Shown: positions 50,977-59,253, counted from the first letter of the stretch. The stretch is 64,000 bases of DNA from Pseudonocardia endophytica (GCF_004339565.1 NZ_SMFZ01000001.1:1-64000), one strand, 5' to 3'. Notes: generated by a model not told the origin, from the sequence alone. Translations and numbers: made by a program.

Positions 50977-51791
50977 CCGACGGCGGCGACCGCGTGCTGC
51001 ACGCGGCGGTCGAGGTCGCCCGGGACGTTCTCGGGGACCGGCTGGAGGCCGCGTTCGCGATCGGCAGCCTGGCGCACGGTGGCTTCGCACCGCTGGTCAG
51101 CGACGTCGACCTGGCTCTCGTCCTGGACCGCGTGGACGCCGGGACCGCCTCCTCGATCGCGACCGTGCGGGACCGGACGATCGCCCGGTCGCCCTCGGAT
51201 CTCGCCGAACGACTGTCGATCTTCTGGTCGGATCCGCGTGGTGTCCGCGACGGCCCCGGCGAGCACGACCGGCTGCCCGCGATCGACCGGCTCGACCTCC
51301 TGGACAGTGGCGTCCTGCTGTTCGGCACGGACTCCCGCGAGCCGGCGCATCGCCCGACGGCGGCGGAGCTCGTGCGGGAGGGCGCGGAGTTCGCGTGCGA
51401 GAAGTTCGACGACGCCTACCTCGCCCGCCTTCGCCGCGCGGACCTGCTCGTGCGGGAGGGACCGCGCCCGGTGACGAAGGCCGTCCTGTTCCCGATCCGG
51501 TTCCTGTACACGCTGGCCACGGGCAGGATCGGCCGGAACGACGACGCGGCCGCCTGGTACGCCGACCACGGCGCGCACCCGGCGCTCGCGCGAGAGGCGA
51601 CGCGGTGGCGGACGGCCGGGATCGACGACGGGTCCGCGGCCGCCGAGCTGCTCCGTCAGCACCTGGTCGGTGTGCACGTCGAGTTCTTCCGCCGGTACGC
51701 AGCGGAGATGGCCGACGGAGGGCTCCCGCAACTGGTGGAGACCCTCCGGATGCGCGAGCGGGCGCTGGCACCCGCTGATCCCGCGGCGTGA
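50973..51791 (+). CDS. nucleotidyltransferase domain protein
   Basis: A 272-residue protein with an N-terminal polymerase-beta-like nucleotidyltransferase motif, GSLAHGGFAPLVSDVDLALVLD (G-S then the DxD metal pair). The rest is mostly helical with RPVTKAVLFPIRFLYTLATGRIG. It could modify a small molecule or protein (the aminoglycoside nucleotidyltransferase/MNT type). No partner HEPN gene is visible. Start GTG overlaps the upstream stop in GTGA, so it is translationally coupled to the PheC-like gene. A 64-bp palindromic element starts within its stop codon. Confidence 0.82.
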   Translation: MTDGGDRVLHAAVEVARDVLGDRLEAAFAIGSLAHGGFAPLVSDVDLALVLDRVDAGTASSIATVRDRTIARSPSDLAERLSIFWSDPRGVRDGPGEHDRLPAIDRLDLLDSGVLLFGTDSREPAHRPTAAELVREGAEFACEKFDDAYLARLRRADLLVREGPRPVTKAVLFPIRFLYTLATGRIGRNDDAAAWYADHGAHPALAREATRWRTAGIDDGSAAAELLRQHLVGVHVEFFRRYAAEMADGGLPQLVETLRMRERALAPADPAA

Positions 51792-51851
51792 TCGGCGAGT
51801 GCGGAGCAGGGCGGCCACCAGCGGCCGGGTTCCTCCTCAGTGGCCGATCAC
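51788..51851. repeat. TGATCGGC-bounded palindromic element (family 2, copy A)
   Basis: A 64-bp element with 9-bp inverted ends GTGATCGGC/GCCGATCAC, beginning in the stop codon of the nucleotidyltransferase gene. Likely also functions as its terminator. Confidence 0.65.
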
Positions 51852-51888
51852 GGTCATGACCGTCGAGGCGTCACCACCCGCACGCTCT

Positions 51889-51956
51889 CCATGATCGGCG
51901 GAACCGGCACCGGAGCGACACCGATGGCGCGGTACAGCCGGTCCCGCCGATCATGG
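51889..51956. repeat. TGATCGGC-bounded palindromic element (family 2, copy B)
   Basis: A 68-bp element with perfect 13-bp inverted ends CCATGATCGGCGG/CCGCCGATCATGG. A third partial end (CCCGCCGATCAC) occurs near 52029. No gene lies in 51792-52140. Confidence 0.7.
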
Positions 51957-52140
51957 GCTCGCCTCGCCCGTACCCCGGGATCGACGCAGGTGGCGCCCCG
52001 GCGACACCGGTGGCGCGATCCGACCGATCCCGCCGATCACCCCCGGGCGAGAGCCAACGGGCGAGCGCCGCGGCGGGCCGAGAGTGTCGGGGGTCGGGTG
52101 CACACTCCGGACGAACCGCACCCGATGCGAGGAGGTCTTC

Positions 52141-53010
52141 GTGCGGATCGTCGTGACCACACCGACCGGACATGTGGGATCCCGGGTCCTGCACCTGCTG
52201 GTACAGGCCGGTGTCCGCCCGGTGGCGCTGTTGCGTGACCCGGCACGGCTGGACCCGGAGTTGCGAGACCGGGTCGAGACCGTGAGGGCCGACCAGACCG
52301 ACGCGGGCGCCGTGCGGGAGGCGACACGCGGGGCGGACCGGTTGTTCTGGGTCAACCCACCCGCGCCGCCGGACGCGGATCCGATGGAACAGCATGCGCG
52401 GGCCGCCGCCGCCGTCGCGGAGGCGGTCACCGCGAACGGGATCGGGTTCACGGTGTTCCTGAGCAGCGTCGGAGCCGAGAAGCGGCACGGCGCGGGCGAC
52501 ATCGACGGGCTCGGCCGGACCGAGGAGGCGCTGGACGCGACCGGAGCGGACGTCCTGCACCTGCGCGCCGGCTTCTTCTTCACGAACCTGCTCCTGCAGG
52601 CCGACGACCTGCGGAACGCGACGCTGCCCACGCCGTGGCCGCTCGACCTGCCGATGGCGTGGGTGGACCCGCGTGACATCGGGGACGTCGCCGCCGCACG
52701 GCTGCTCGCCGGCCCCGGGCACGGACGGAGGGTGCAGGCGGTGCACGGCCCGGATGCCCTGACGTTCGCCGAGGCCGGGACGATCATCGGCGGGGCGACG
52801 GGCCGCACGGTCGAGGTCGTGCGGATCTCCGGTGCCGACTTCCGGGCGGGACTGAGCGCCGCGGGCCTGGCGCCGCCGCACGTCGACGCCGTGGCCGGGA
52901 TGTGGGAGGGCCTGTCCGACGGGTTCGTCGCGGAGGACCCGCGGGACGTCACGACCACCACCCCGACGACGCTCGGCGCGTGGGCGCACGCGCATCTCGC
53001 CGCCCTGTGA
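52141..53010 (+). CDS. NmrA-like NAD(P)-binding protein
   Basis: A 289-residue atypical short-chain dehydrogenase/NmrA-type protein. The Rossmann N-terminus is VVTTPTGHVGSRVLHLLVQAG (TGxxG...), followed by VALLRDPARL, typical of the NmrA/ISCR azoreductase-like group. LSSVGAEKRHG and a MAWVDPRDIGDVAA segment follow. It lacks the usual Tyr-x3-Lys, so it is either a redox sensor or a quinone-type reductase. The GTG is fixed by a strong GAGGAGG site about 6 nt upstream. Confidence 0.88.
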   Translation: MRIVVTTPTGHVGSRVLHLLVQAGVRPVALLRDPARLDPELRDRVETVRADQTDAGAVREATRGADRLFWVNPPAPPDADPMEQHARAAAAVAEAVTANGIGFTVFLSSVGAEKRHGAGDIDGLGRTEEALDATGADVLHLRAGFFFTNLLLQADDLRNATLPTPWPLDLPMAWVDPRDIGDVAAARLLAGPGHGRRVQAVHGPDALTFAEAGTIIGGATGRTVEVVRISGADFRAGLSAAGLAPPHVDAVAGMWEGLSDGFVAEDPRDVTTTTPTTLGAWAHAHLAAL

Positions 53011-53085
53011 TCTGCGTCATTCGATGAGCAGCGCGCGCAGGCGGCTCCGTCCCCCGGCAGAACCCCACCGGTCGAGGAGCCCTCC

Positions 53086-53169
53086 ATGAACCGGCAGGAC
53101 GTCACCGCCGAGCTCGCCACGCCGATCGCCGTCGCGGACCTGGTCGCCGCGTACGGCGGCCCCCGATGA
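53086..53169 (+). CDS. 27-residue mini-ORF or gene remnant
   Basis: An ATG with GAGGAG about 9 nt upstream opens a 27-residue frame (MNRQDVTAELATPIAVADLVAAYGG...) that ends inside the terminator hairpin. Its start resembles the first helix of some pyridoxamine-phosphate-oxidase-like proteins, so it may be a truncated gene. The evidence is weak. Confidence 0.2.
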   Translation: MNRQDVTAELATPIAVADLVAAYGGPR

Positions 53170-53185
53170 CAGGGGGCCGCCGTAC
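53151..53185. terminator. bidirectional hairpin terminator
   Basis: A perfect 14-bp stem (53151-53164 with 53172-53185) and 7-nt loop between the convergent NmrA-like and VWA genes; 7 bp from the VWA stop. Confidence 0.8.
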
Positions 53186-53191
53186 GGCGGG

Positions 53192-55150
53192 TCAGCGCCG
53201 GCGCTTGCGCAGGTAGTCCGACACGACCTCGGCGCCGAGACCGTCCAGGCTCGGGTTCACGACCCGCCCCCCGCACCGGCGGGCGACCCGGTCCATGAAC
53301 GCCGCCAGGCCCGGGTCGTCGCCGAGCACGAAGAACGTGAACTGCGCGTCCATCCCGGTCAGGCGGTCGATGCCGTCGATCGTGTTGCGGATCGTGTGCG
53401 GGGCGGGCGGGTAGTCGAAGAACGCCTCCCCGTCGCGCTCCAGGTGCGCCGTCGGCTCCCCGTCGGTCACGACGAGCACGACGGGCATCGCGTCCGGCTG
53501 GCGGGCCAGGCGCTGCTGGGCCAGCAGCAGGGCGTGGTGCAGGTTCGTGCCCTGCATGTACACGCCCTCCATGCCGACCAGCTGCCCGAGCTCGACGGTC
53601 TGTGCGTGCCGCCCGAACGTGATCAGCGACAGGTCGTCGCCGCGGAACCGGGTCGAGATCAGCTGGTGCAGCGCGAGTGCGGTGCGCTTCATCGGCACCC
53701 ACCGGCCCTCGGCCACCATCGACCACGACGTGTCCACCAGCAACGCCACCGCGGCGCGGGTGCGCTGCTCGGTCTCCACGATCTCGACGTCCGAGACGTC
53801 GAGCGCGCGTGCGTCACCCCCGGCCCGTCGCAGCTGGGCGTTGAGCAGCGTCCGCGGCACCGACCAGGCCTCGGTGTCCCCGAACTCCCACGGCCGGGTC
53901 GCCCCGTTCGCCTCCCCCGCCGCGCCGGCCCTCCGGGTCTCCCGCTCCCCCTGGCGACCGCCGATCCGGTCCGCGACGTCGCGCAGCACGGACTGCCCGA
54001 GCGTGCGCAGCGCCTTCGGCGAGAGCAGCAGCGATCCGTCGGCGGCCCGCTCGAACAGGCCCTGACGCTGCAGCTCCCGCTCCAGCTCGGCCAGCGTCCG
54101 GGCACTGGCCGCAGCCTCCGGGCCGAGCATCTCGGCGAGCGCGTCGAGGTCGATGTCCTCCATCCGCGCTCCGGGATAGCTCTGCGCGAGCTGCTCGGCC
54201 AGGTTGTCGAGCTGGCCGAGCTCCTCCATCGCCCGGGTGGCCTCACCCATGCCCATCGGGTTGTCACCGCGGAAGCGGCCCTGGCCCTGCCAGTCCTCGC
54301 CGGGGCGCAGACCCTGCAGCTGGGCGTCGAGCTGCTGCAGCGACTGCGCGAGGCGGGGGTCCCCGAACGCCTGCTGGGCGAGCTCCATCAGCTCGGCCCG
54401 CTGCTCGGCGGACATCGAGTTCATCATCCGCTGGGCGGCCGCGGCACGGGCCGCGAGCAGGTCGACCAGCTCCTCTGTGTTCTGCGGGTTCTCCGGGAAG
54501 TGCTCACCATGCTTGCGCATGAACTCGCCGAACTGCTCGGTCGTGTCCTGGCCCTGGGCGTGGTTCGCGAGCAGGTCGTTGAGGTCGTCGAGCATCTCCC
54601 TGATGCGCTCGACGTCCTCCGGCGAGGCGTTCTCCATCGCCTGCTTCATGCCCTCGAAACGCTGGTCGAGCATCTCCCGGCCGAGCAGGTCCCGGATCTC
54701 CTCGTAGGCCTCGCGGGCGTCCGAGGAGCGCCAGTCGTACTCGTTCAGCTCCCGGACCTGGCCGCCGGTGTCGTTCGGCAGCGCGTCGAGCTGCATCTCC
54801 CGGAACCGGGCGTCGTCGGAGTCCTCGTTGCGCAGCGCCTCCCGCTCGGCCTCCGTCGCACGTTCCAGCAGCTCGCGGACCTGCTGGAGCGTGCCGTCGA
54901 GACGGTTGTCGCGCTGCAGGTCCCGACGACGCTCCCACACCTGGCGGGTCAGCTCGTCGAGCCCGTTGCGGCCTTCCATCCCCCGGCGGAGCAGCTCCTG
55001 CAGCGCCTGGCGCGGCGAGGAGCCCTCCATCACGTCGCGGCCGATCTGGTCCATCGCCTCGCGGATGTCGTACGGCGGGGCGAGCGGATCCGGGCCGCCG
55101 GCGTACGGGCCGTACGCGTAGCGCAGCCTCCTGCGCCGGGGATCAGCCAT
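53192..55150 (-). CDS. VWA domain-containing protein (Mg-chelatase subunit D-like)
   Basis: A 652-residue protein. The first ~430 residues are charged, mainly helical, with long Glu/Arg/Gln-rich stretches and coiled-coil character. The C-terminal part is a von Willebrand A domain with the MIDAS motif DTSWS (VALLVDTSWSM) and the later TDGEPTAH segment. Together with the overlapping AAA gene it forms a MoxR/ChlI-type ATPase plus VWA pair, as found in mycobacteria. These pairs act as chaperone-like machines that remodel or metallate partner proteins; the client is unknown. No chelatase H subunit or porphyrin genes are nearby. Its ATG is inside the end of the upstream gene (8-bp overlap). Confidence 0.9.
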   Translation of the reverse strand: MADPRRRRLRYAYGPYAGGPDPLAPPYDIREAMDQIGRDVMEGSSPRQALQELLRRGMEGRNGLDELTRQVWERRRDLQRDNRLDGTLQQVRELLERATEAEREALRNEDSDDARFREMQLDALPNDTGGQVRELNEYDWRSSDAREAYEEIRDLLGREMLDQRFEGMKQAMENASPEDVERIREMLDDLNDLLANHAQGQDTTEQFGEFMRKHGEHFPENPQNTEELVDLLAARAAAAQRMMNSMSAEQRAELMELAQQAFGDPRLAQSLQQLDAQLQGLRPGEDWQGQGRFRGDNPMGMGEATRAMEELGQLDNLAEQLAQSYPGARMEDIDLDALAEMLGPEAAASARTLAELERELQRQGLFERAADGSLLLSPKALRTLGQSVLRDVADRIGGRQGERETRRAGAAGEANGATRPWEFGDTEAWSVPRTLLNAQLRRAGGDARALDVSDVEIVETEQRTRAAVALLVDTSWSMVAEGRWVPMKRTALALHQLISTRFRGDDLSLITFGRHAQTVELGQLVGMEGVYMQGTNLHHALLLAQQRLARQPDAMPVVLVVTDGEPTAHLERDGEAFFDYPPAPHTIRNTIDGIDRLTGMDAQFTFFVLGDDPGLAAFMDRVARRCGGRVVNPSLDGLGAEVVSDYLRKRRR

Positions 55151-56549
55151 AGGACACCGTGTCCCCGTCGTCGGAGGAGTCCTTCGCCAGCTTGCGCGTG
55201 AGGAACAGGTACTCCAGCGCGAGCTCGGCTGCCGAGGCCATCGGGCCAGGGTCCTCGGTGCCGGACGCTCCGAGCTTGGCGGCGATCTCGGTCAGTGCGG
55301 CCACCTTCGGCAGGCCTGCCACGACGTCCTTCGCCGGGATCCGCTCGCCGGTCCTCACCGGGTGCGTGCCGACCTTCTCGACGAGGTCGTCGAGGTCGAC
55401 GCCGCGCAGCGCGAACCGCGCGGTGTCAGCGGTGGCACGGCGCAGCAGGTGCTCCAGCACCTCGTCCTCGCGCCCCTCCTCGCCGGAGGCGAACTCGAGC
55501 TTGCCGCGCAGCACCGACGGCACGGACTCCAGGTCGACCGGCCGTGCGAACGCCCGCTCCTCGCCCGTGATCGCGGCACGGCGCAACGCCGCGGCGGCGA
55601 CGGTCTCGGCGGCGGCCACGGCGAACCGCGCGGACACGCCGGAGCCCTGGTCGATCGCCGACGACTCGCGCAGGTGCCGGGTGAAGCGGGCGACGACCTC
55701 GATCAGGTGCCGCGGGACCTCCGCGGCCAGGTCGGCCTCCTGCTGTACCAGCGCGACCTCGGGCGCGAGCTCCAGCGGGTAGTGCGTGCGGACCTCGGCG
55801 CCGAACCGGTCCTTGAGCGGCGTGATGATCCGCCCGCGGTTCGTGTAGTCCTCCGGGTTCGCGCTGGCGACGAGCAGCACGTCCAGCGGCAGCCGCAGCG
55901 TGTAGCCGCGGACCTGGATGTCGCGCTCCTCCATCACGTTGAGCAGCGCGACCTGGATGCGTTCGGCCAGGTCGGGCAGCTCGTTGATCGCGACGATCCC
56001 GCGGTGCGCCCGCGGGACCAGTCCGAAGTGGATCGTCTCGGGGTCGCCGAGGGACCGTCCCTCGGCGACCTTGACCGGGTCGACGTCGCCGATCAGGTCG
56101 GCGACCGCCGTGTCCGGCGTCGCCAGCTTCTCGGTGTAGCGCTCGGAGCGGTGCACCCAGCCGACCGGCAGGGCGCCACCGAGCTCGTCGGCCCGCCGGC
56201 GCGAGGCCGGGGTGATCGGCTCGTACGGGTGCTCGCCGATCTCGGAGCCCTCGATGACGGGGGCCCATTCGTCGAGCAGGTTGCCCAGGGAGCGCAGCAG
56301 GCGGGTCTTGCCCTGGCCGCGCTCGCCCAGCAGGACGACGTCGTGGCCGGCGATCAGGGCCCGCTCCAGCTGCGGGACGACGGTGTCGGAGAACCCGACG
56401 ATGCCGGGCCAGGGGTCGCGGCCCTCGCGCAGGGCCGCCAGAAGGTTGTCGCGGATCTCGTGCTTCACGCCCCGCAGCTCGTGGCCGGACTCGCGCAGGG
56501 CGCCGAGGGTGCGGGGAAGTTCGGTAGGTGTGACGGGCACGACGACCAC
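55143..56549 (-). CDS. AAA ATPase, magnesium chelatase subunit I-like
   Basis: AAA ATPase of about 468 residues. It has GHDVVLLGERGQGKTRLLRSL (Walker A with GERGQGKT), an extended insert region, GIVAINELPDLAERIQVALLNVMEERDIQVRG (Walker B-like with Asn-Glu and a pre-sensor hairpin insert) and VLLVASANPEDYTNRGRIITPLKDRFGAEV (sensor 1, arginine finger). This is the ChlI/MoxR helix-2-insert clade. The start is uncertain among GTG codons at 56570, 56549 and 56540, none with a clear ribosome binding site. It overlaps the following VWA gene by 8 bp, so they are co-translated. Confidence 0.9.
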   Translation of the reverse strand: MVVVPVTPTELPRTLGALRESGHELRGVKHEIRDNLLAALREGRDPWPGIVGFSDTVVPQLERALIAGHDVVLLGERGQGKTRLLRSLGNLLDEWAPVIEGSEIGEHPYEPITPASRRRADELGGALPVGWVHRSERYTEKLATPDTAVADLIGDVDPVKVAEGRSLGDPETIHFGLVPRAHRGIVAINELPDLAERIQVALLNVMEERDIQVRGYTLRLPLDVLLVASANPEDYTNRGRIITPLKDRFGAEVRTHYPLELAPEVALVQQEADLAAEVPRHLIEVVARFTRHLRESSAIDQGSGVSARFAVAAAETVAAAALRRAAITGEERAFARPVDLESVPSVLRGKLEFASGEEGREDEVLEHLLRRATADTARFALRGVDLDDLVEKVGTHPVRTGERIPAKDVVAGLPKVAALTEIAAKLGASGTEDPGPMASAAELALEYLFLTRKLAKDSSDDGDTVSYG

Positions 56550-56622
56550 GCTACGCCCGAGGGATCGCACCGGCGCGCCGTCGAACCGACGCCGTCACAC
56601 GGTGTTCACGCCCGCCGTGCCG

Positions 56623-57075
56623 TCAGGCGTCCCGCGGGATCGACCACAGCCGGTCCGCGTCGCCCTCGACGACCCGGCCGCGGTACTTGTCGATCTTGCG
56701 GTCGATCAGCCGGAGGTTCTCGGTGAGCGTCTCCAGCTGGGCGACCACGTCCGCGCGGTGCGACTCCAGCAGCTCGAGCCGCTCGTCCTCGTTGCCCTCG
56801 CCGGCACCGACGAGCTCCGCGTAGCGCCGGATGAGCCCGATCGACATCCCGGTCGCGCGCAGCTTGGTGATCACCCGGATCCAGTCGAGGTCCGCGTCGT
56901 GGTAGCGACGGGTGCCGCCGCCGGTCCGCGACGGCGCCGTCGGCATCAGCCCGGCCCGCTCGTAGTACCGCAGCGTGTCGACCGTGACGCCGCTGTACCG
57001 GGCCGCCTCGGCGATCGCGAGCCCGCGCTCGGGGGCGGGCACCCACTTCGGGGACCTCCCGGTGTCCAGCGTCAC
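56623..57075 (-). CDS. MerR family transcriptional regulator
   Basis: A 150-residue MerR-type regulator. The N-terminal winged helix is AIAEAARYSGVTVDTLRYYERAGLMPTAPSRTGGGTRRYHDADLDWIRVITKLRATGMSI, with the family's LRYYE signature, and a coiled-coil dimer helix follows. No conserved metal-binding cysteines follow, so it belongs to the small-molecule-sensing branch. The GTG at 57075 has GAGGAG about 8 nt upstream. It is divergent from a short-chain dehydrogenase gene whose promoter has the 19-bp spacer typical of MerR activation. Confidence 0.93.
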   Translation of the reverse strand: MTLDTGRSPKWVPAPERGLAIAEAARYSGVTVDTLRYYERAGLMPTAPSRTGGGTRRYHDADLDWIRVITKLRATGMSIGLIRRYAELVGAGEGNEDERLELLESHRADVVAQLETLTENLRLIDRKIDKYRGRVVEGDADRLWSIPRDA

Positions 57076-57092
57076 GACGGGACTCCTCGCGC

Positions 57093-57123
57093 TTGATCTG
57101 GAGTGCGCTCCGGATCGTAGCGT
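57093..57123 (+). promoter_or_regulatory. MerR-type promoter of the SDR gene
   Basis: TTGATC (57093-57098), a 19-bp spacer containing the palindrome GGAGTGCGCTCC, and TAGCGT (57118-57123). The 19-bp spacing is the hallmark of promoters untwisted by MerR proteins. TAGCGT ends 7 nt before the ATG, so the mRNA should be leaderless. Confidence 0.75.
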
Positions 57124-57130
57124 CCTGAGC

Positions 57131-57835
57131 ATGACGACCACACGGAGCGATCCCGAGATCCTGATCGTCGGAGCGTCCCGGGGACTCGGCCACGCCATGG
57201 CCGCCGAGTTCCTGGAGAGGGGGTGGAACGTCGTCGGCACGGTCCGCGGTACCGCCCGAACCGCGCTGCACGACCTCGCCGACGCCCACCCGGGCCGGGT
57301 CGGCGTCGAGACGCTGGACATCACCGAGCCGGACCGGATCGCCGCCCTGCGCGAGCGCCTGTCCGGCAGGCGGTTCGAGATCCTGTTCGTGAACGCCGGG
57401 ACCACCAACGACGAGAGCACCCTGATCGGCGACGTGTCCACCGAGGACTTCGTCACCGTCATGGTCACCAACGCGCTGGGCCCGATGCGCGTGATCGAGC
57501 GGCTGCAGGACCTCGTGACGCCGGCCGGCCTGATCGGCGCCATGTCGTCCGGGCAGGGCAGCATCACGAACAACACCACCGGGCAGCGCGAGGTCTACCG
57601 CGGCAGCAAGGCCGCACTGAACATGTACCTCCGCAGCTTCGCCGCACGACAGGCCGACACCGGACGCGCGTTCGCGCTGATGGCGCCCGGCTGGGTGCGC
57701 ACGGAGCTGGGCGGGCCGGGCGCCCGGCTCACGATCGACGAGAGCATCCCGAAGCTGGTGGACGTCCTGCTCGCCAAGCGGGACCGGCCCGGCGTCGAGT
57801 ACCTCGACTACCTCGGGCGCACCGTGCCGTGGTGA
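57131..57835 (+). CDS. short-chain dehydrogenase/reductase
   Basis: A 234-residue Rossmann-fold oxidoreductase. It has the cofactor-binding LIVGASRGLGHAMA (TGxxxGxG-like) and DITEPDR, then the LFVNAGTT strand. The catalytic YRGSKAALN (Tyr-x3-Lys, with a GQGSITNN serine region before it) follows. Substrate unknown. Expression is probably activated by the divergent MerR protein. It converges on the M56 peptidase gene across a palindromic repeat. Confidence 0.92.
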   Translation: MTTTRSDPEILIVGASRGLGHAMAAEFLERGWNVVGTVRGTARTALHDLADAHPGRVGVETLDITEPDRIAALRERLSGRRFEILFVNAGTTNDESTLIGDVSTEDFVTVMVTNALGPMRVIERLQDLVTPAGLIGAMSSGQGSITNNTTGQREVYRGSKAALNMYLRSFAARQADTGRAFALMAPGWVRTELGGPGARLTIDESIPKLVDVLLAKRDRPGVEYLDYLGRTVPW

Positions 57836-57866
57836 CCCCGGCGGGTACGCCCCGCTGACGATCCCG

Positions 57867-57936
57867 GTGCCGCACCCCTTCTCGGCGTGCCGCACCGGTT
57901 GCGACGGGTGCGGCACGCCGGTGCGGGGTGCGGCAC
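57867..57936. repeat. nested palindromic repeat in a convergent gap (family 1, copy B)
   Basis: A perfect 12-bp outer pair (57867-57878 with 57925-57936) and a perfect 14-bp inner pair (57883-57896 with 57907-57920), loop 10 nt. The core is nearly identical to the repeat at 702-761. Confidence 0.75.
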
Positions 57937-57948
57937 GTGACGGAGGGG

Positions 57949-58851
57949 TCAGGGCAGCAGCAGCGCGACGAGCGGGGCGGCGATCAGCACGATCGAGCCG
58001 GCGCGGACGAGCACCCGGGACGCCCTCGATGGCGACGACGGCGGCGCCGTGATCCGCGCGATCCGCGCGTCCAGGGCATCGGTGAACGAGCTCAGCGCCG
58101 CGGCCGGCGCGGACCCGCCGACCGTCTTCAGGGCCCGGACGAGCTCGGCGCCGTCGCAGCGGTCCCGCCCGACGTCGTCGGCGCGCATCTCGATCAGCCG
58201 TGCGACGGCGAGCTGGGCGCAGACCATCCCGCGCACGAACGGCGCCGTCGCGCCCCACGCCACGAACGGGAGCACCACGAGGTCGTGGCGCTCGGACAGA
58301 TGGGCCCGCTCGTGGGCGAGCACGGCGCGCACCCCCGCCGTGTCGAGACGGTCCAGCACGCCGGCCGACACGACCAGCCGGGAGCCGCGACCGGGCAGGC
58401 AGTAGGCGACCGGCACCGGGTGGTCGAGCACGCGGGTACCGGGGGCGGCCGGCCACGGCGTGGCGAGCACGTCGAGCAGATCGCGGTGCCGACGGCGGGT
58501 GCGCAGCGTCCGCAGCGTCGTCGTGACCAGGACGAACAGCAGACGGCCGAGCATGACCAGAGCGACCACCAGCGCCAGCAGGTGCACCACGCCGAGTTCC
58601 GGGAACCGGCCGGCGCCCAGCTCGGTCAGGGCGACCCCGCCCGCCACCAGCACGTTCGTCCCGAGCGGCGCGAGACCGAACGCGAGACCGGCGCCGACGA
58701 GCGACATGCCGCCGGAGAGCCCGATCGCCTGCCACAGCAGCAGCGCACCGACGGGGTCGCGCGACGGCCAGTCCGCCCGCGCCATGGCACGGCTGACCGG
58801 CTCGGCGAGTGCCACGCCGAGCACCAGGAGGCCCAGCGCCGTCAGCTCCAT
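57949..58851 (-). CDS. M56 family membrane metallopeptidase (BlaR1/MecR1-like)
   Basis: A 300-residue membrane protease. About three N-terminal helices are followed by a cytosolic zinc protease domain with HERAH at residues 180-184, the HExxH-type motif, plus a later acidic ligand in EMRADDVGRDR. A C-terminal membrane helix ends the chain; it lacks the extracellular penicillin-binding sensor domain of BlaR1. It lies 23 bp downstream of a BlaI-type repressor gene. In such pairs the protease inactivates the repressor on a signal. The signal is unknown here. Confidence 0.92.
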   Translation of the reverse strand: MELTALGLLVLGVALAEPVSRAMARADWPSRDPVGALLLWQAIGLSGGMSLVGAGLAFGLAPLGTNVLVAGGVALTELGAGRFPELGVVHLLALVVALVMLGRLLFVLVTTTLRTLRTRRRHRDLLDVLATPWPAAPGTRVLDHPVPVAYCLPGRGSRLVVSAGVLDRLDTAGVRAVLAHERAHLSERHDLVVLPFVAWGATAPFVRGMVCAQLAVARLIEMRADDVGRDRCDGAELVRALKTVGGSAPAAALSSFTDALDARIARITAPPSSPSRASRVLVRAGSIVLIAAPLVALLLP

Positions 58852-58874
58852 CGCTGCATCATCGTCGCAGGCGG

Positions 58875-59216
58875 TCAGTCCAGCAGGTCGCGCAGGTTCT
58901 TCCGCTCGTCCTCGGACATCGACCCGAGGAACCGCGCCAGGGCCGCGCCGCGATCCGACGCGCCGTCGAGCGCGTCGCTCATCAGCTCGGCGACGTGATC
59001 CTCACGGCTGGCCACCGGCCGGTAGTGGTGCGCGCGTCCGTCCCGGATCCGTCGCACCAGCTGTTTGCGCTCCAGACGGCCGAGCACGGTCAGCACGGTC
59101 GTCGTCGCGAGCTCCCGGTCGGCCAGCGCGTCCTGGACGTCCCGCGCCGTCAGGTCGTGCGTGGCCTCCCACAGCACACCCATGACGGCACGTTCCAACT
59201 CCCCGAGGCTCGGCAC
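58875..59216 (-). CDS. BlaI/MecI/CopY family repressor
   Basis: A 113-residue winged-helix repressor (SLGELERAVMGVLWEATHDLTARDVQDAL, TTTVLTVLGRLERKQLVRRIRDGRAHHYRPV) with a short C-terminal dimerisation helix that M56 proteases cleave. I favour the GTG at 59216, since family members begin at this point, although the in-frame ATG at 59237 is possible. The region just upstream holds palindromes that fit a BlaI operator, so it probably represses its own operon, including the M56 gene. No beta-lactamase gene is nearby. Confidence 0.9.
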   Translation of the reverse strand: MPSLGELERAVMGVLWEATHDLTARDVQDALADRELATTTVLTVLGRLERKQLVRRIRDGRAHHYRPVASREDHVAELMSDALDGASDRGAALARFLGSMSEDERKNLRDLLD

Positions 59217-59227
59217 GCCTCCATCGT

Positions 59228-59253
59228 ACGCCACCATTCTACGTGGCGTAGAA
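59228..59253. promoter_or_regulatory. BlaI-type operator palindromes
   Basis: Two overlapping inverted repeats: TACGCCAC-8 nt-GTGGCGTA (59228-59251 approximately) and the perfect TTCTACG-TGG-CGTAGAA (59237-59253). The minus-strand TAGAAT inside it is a plausible -10. This layout suits autorepression by BlaI. Confidence 0.65.

Noticed and set aside
53192..56549. Chlorophyll or cobalamin metal chelatase genes
   Set aside because: The ATPase and VWA proteins resemble ChlI and ChlD, but no large catalytic subunit or tetrapyrrole genes are nearby; a general MoxR-VWA machine is the safer reading.
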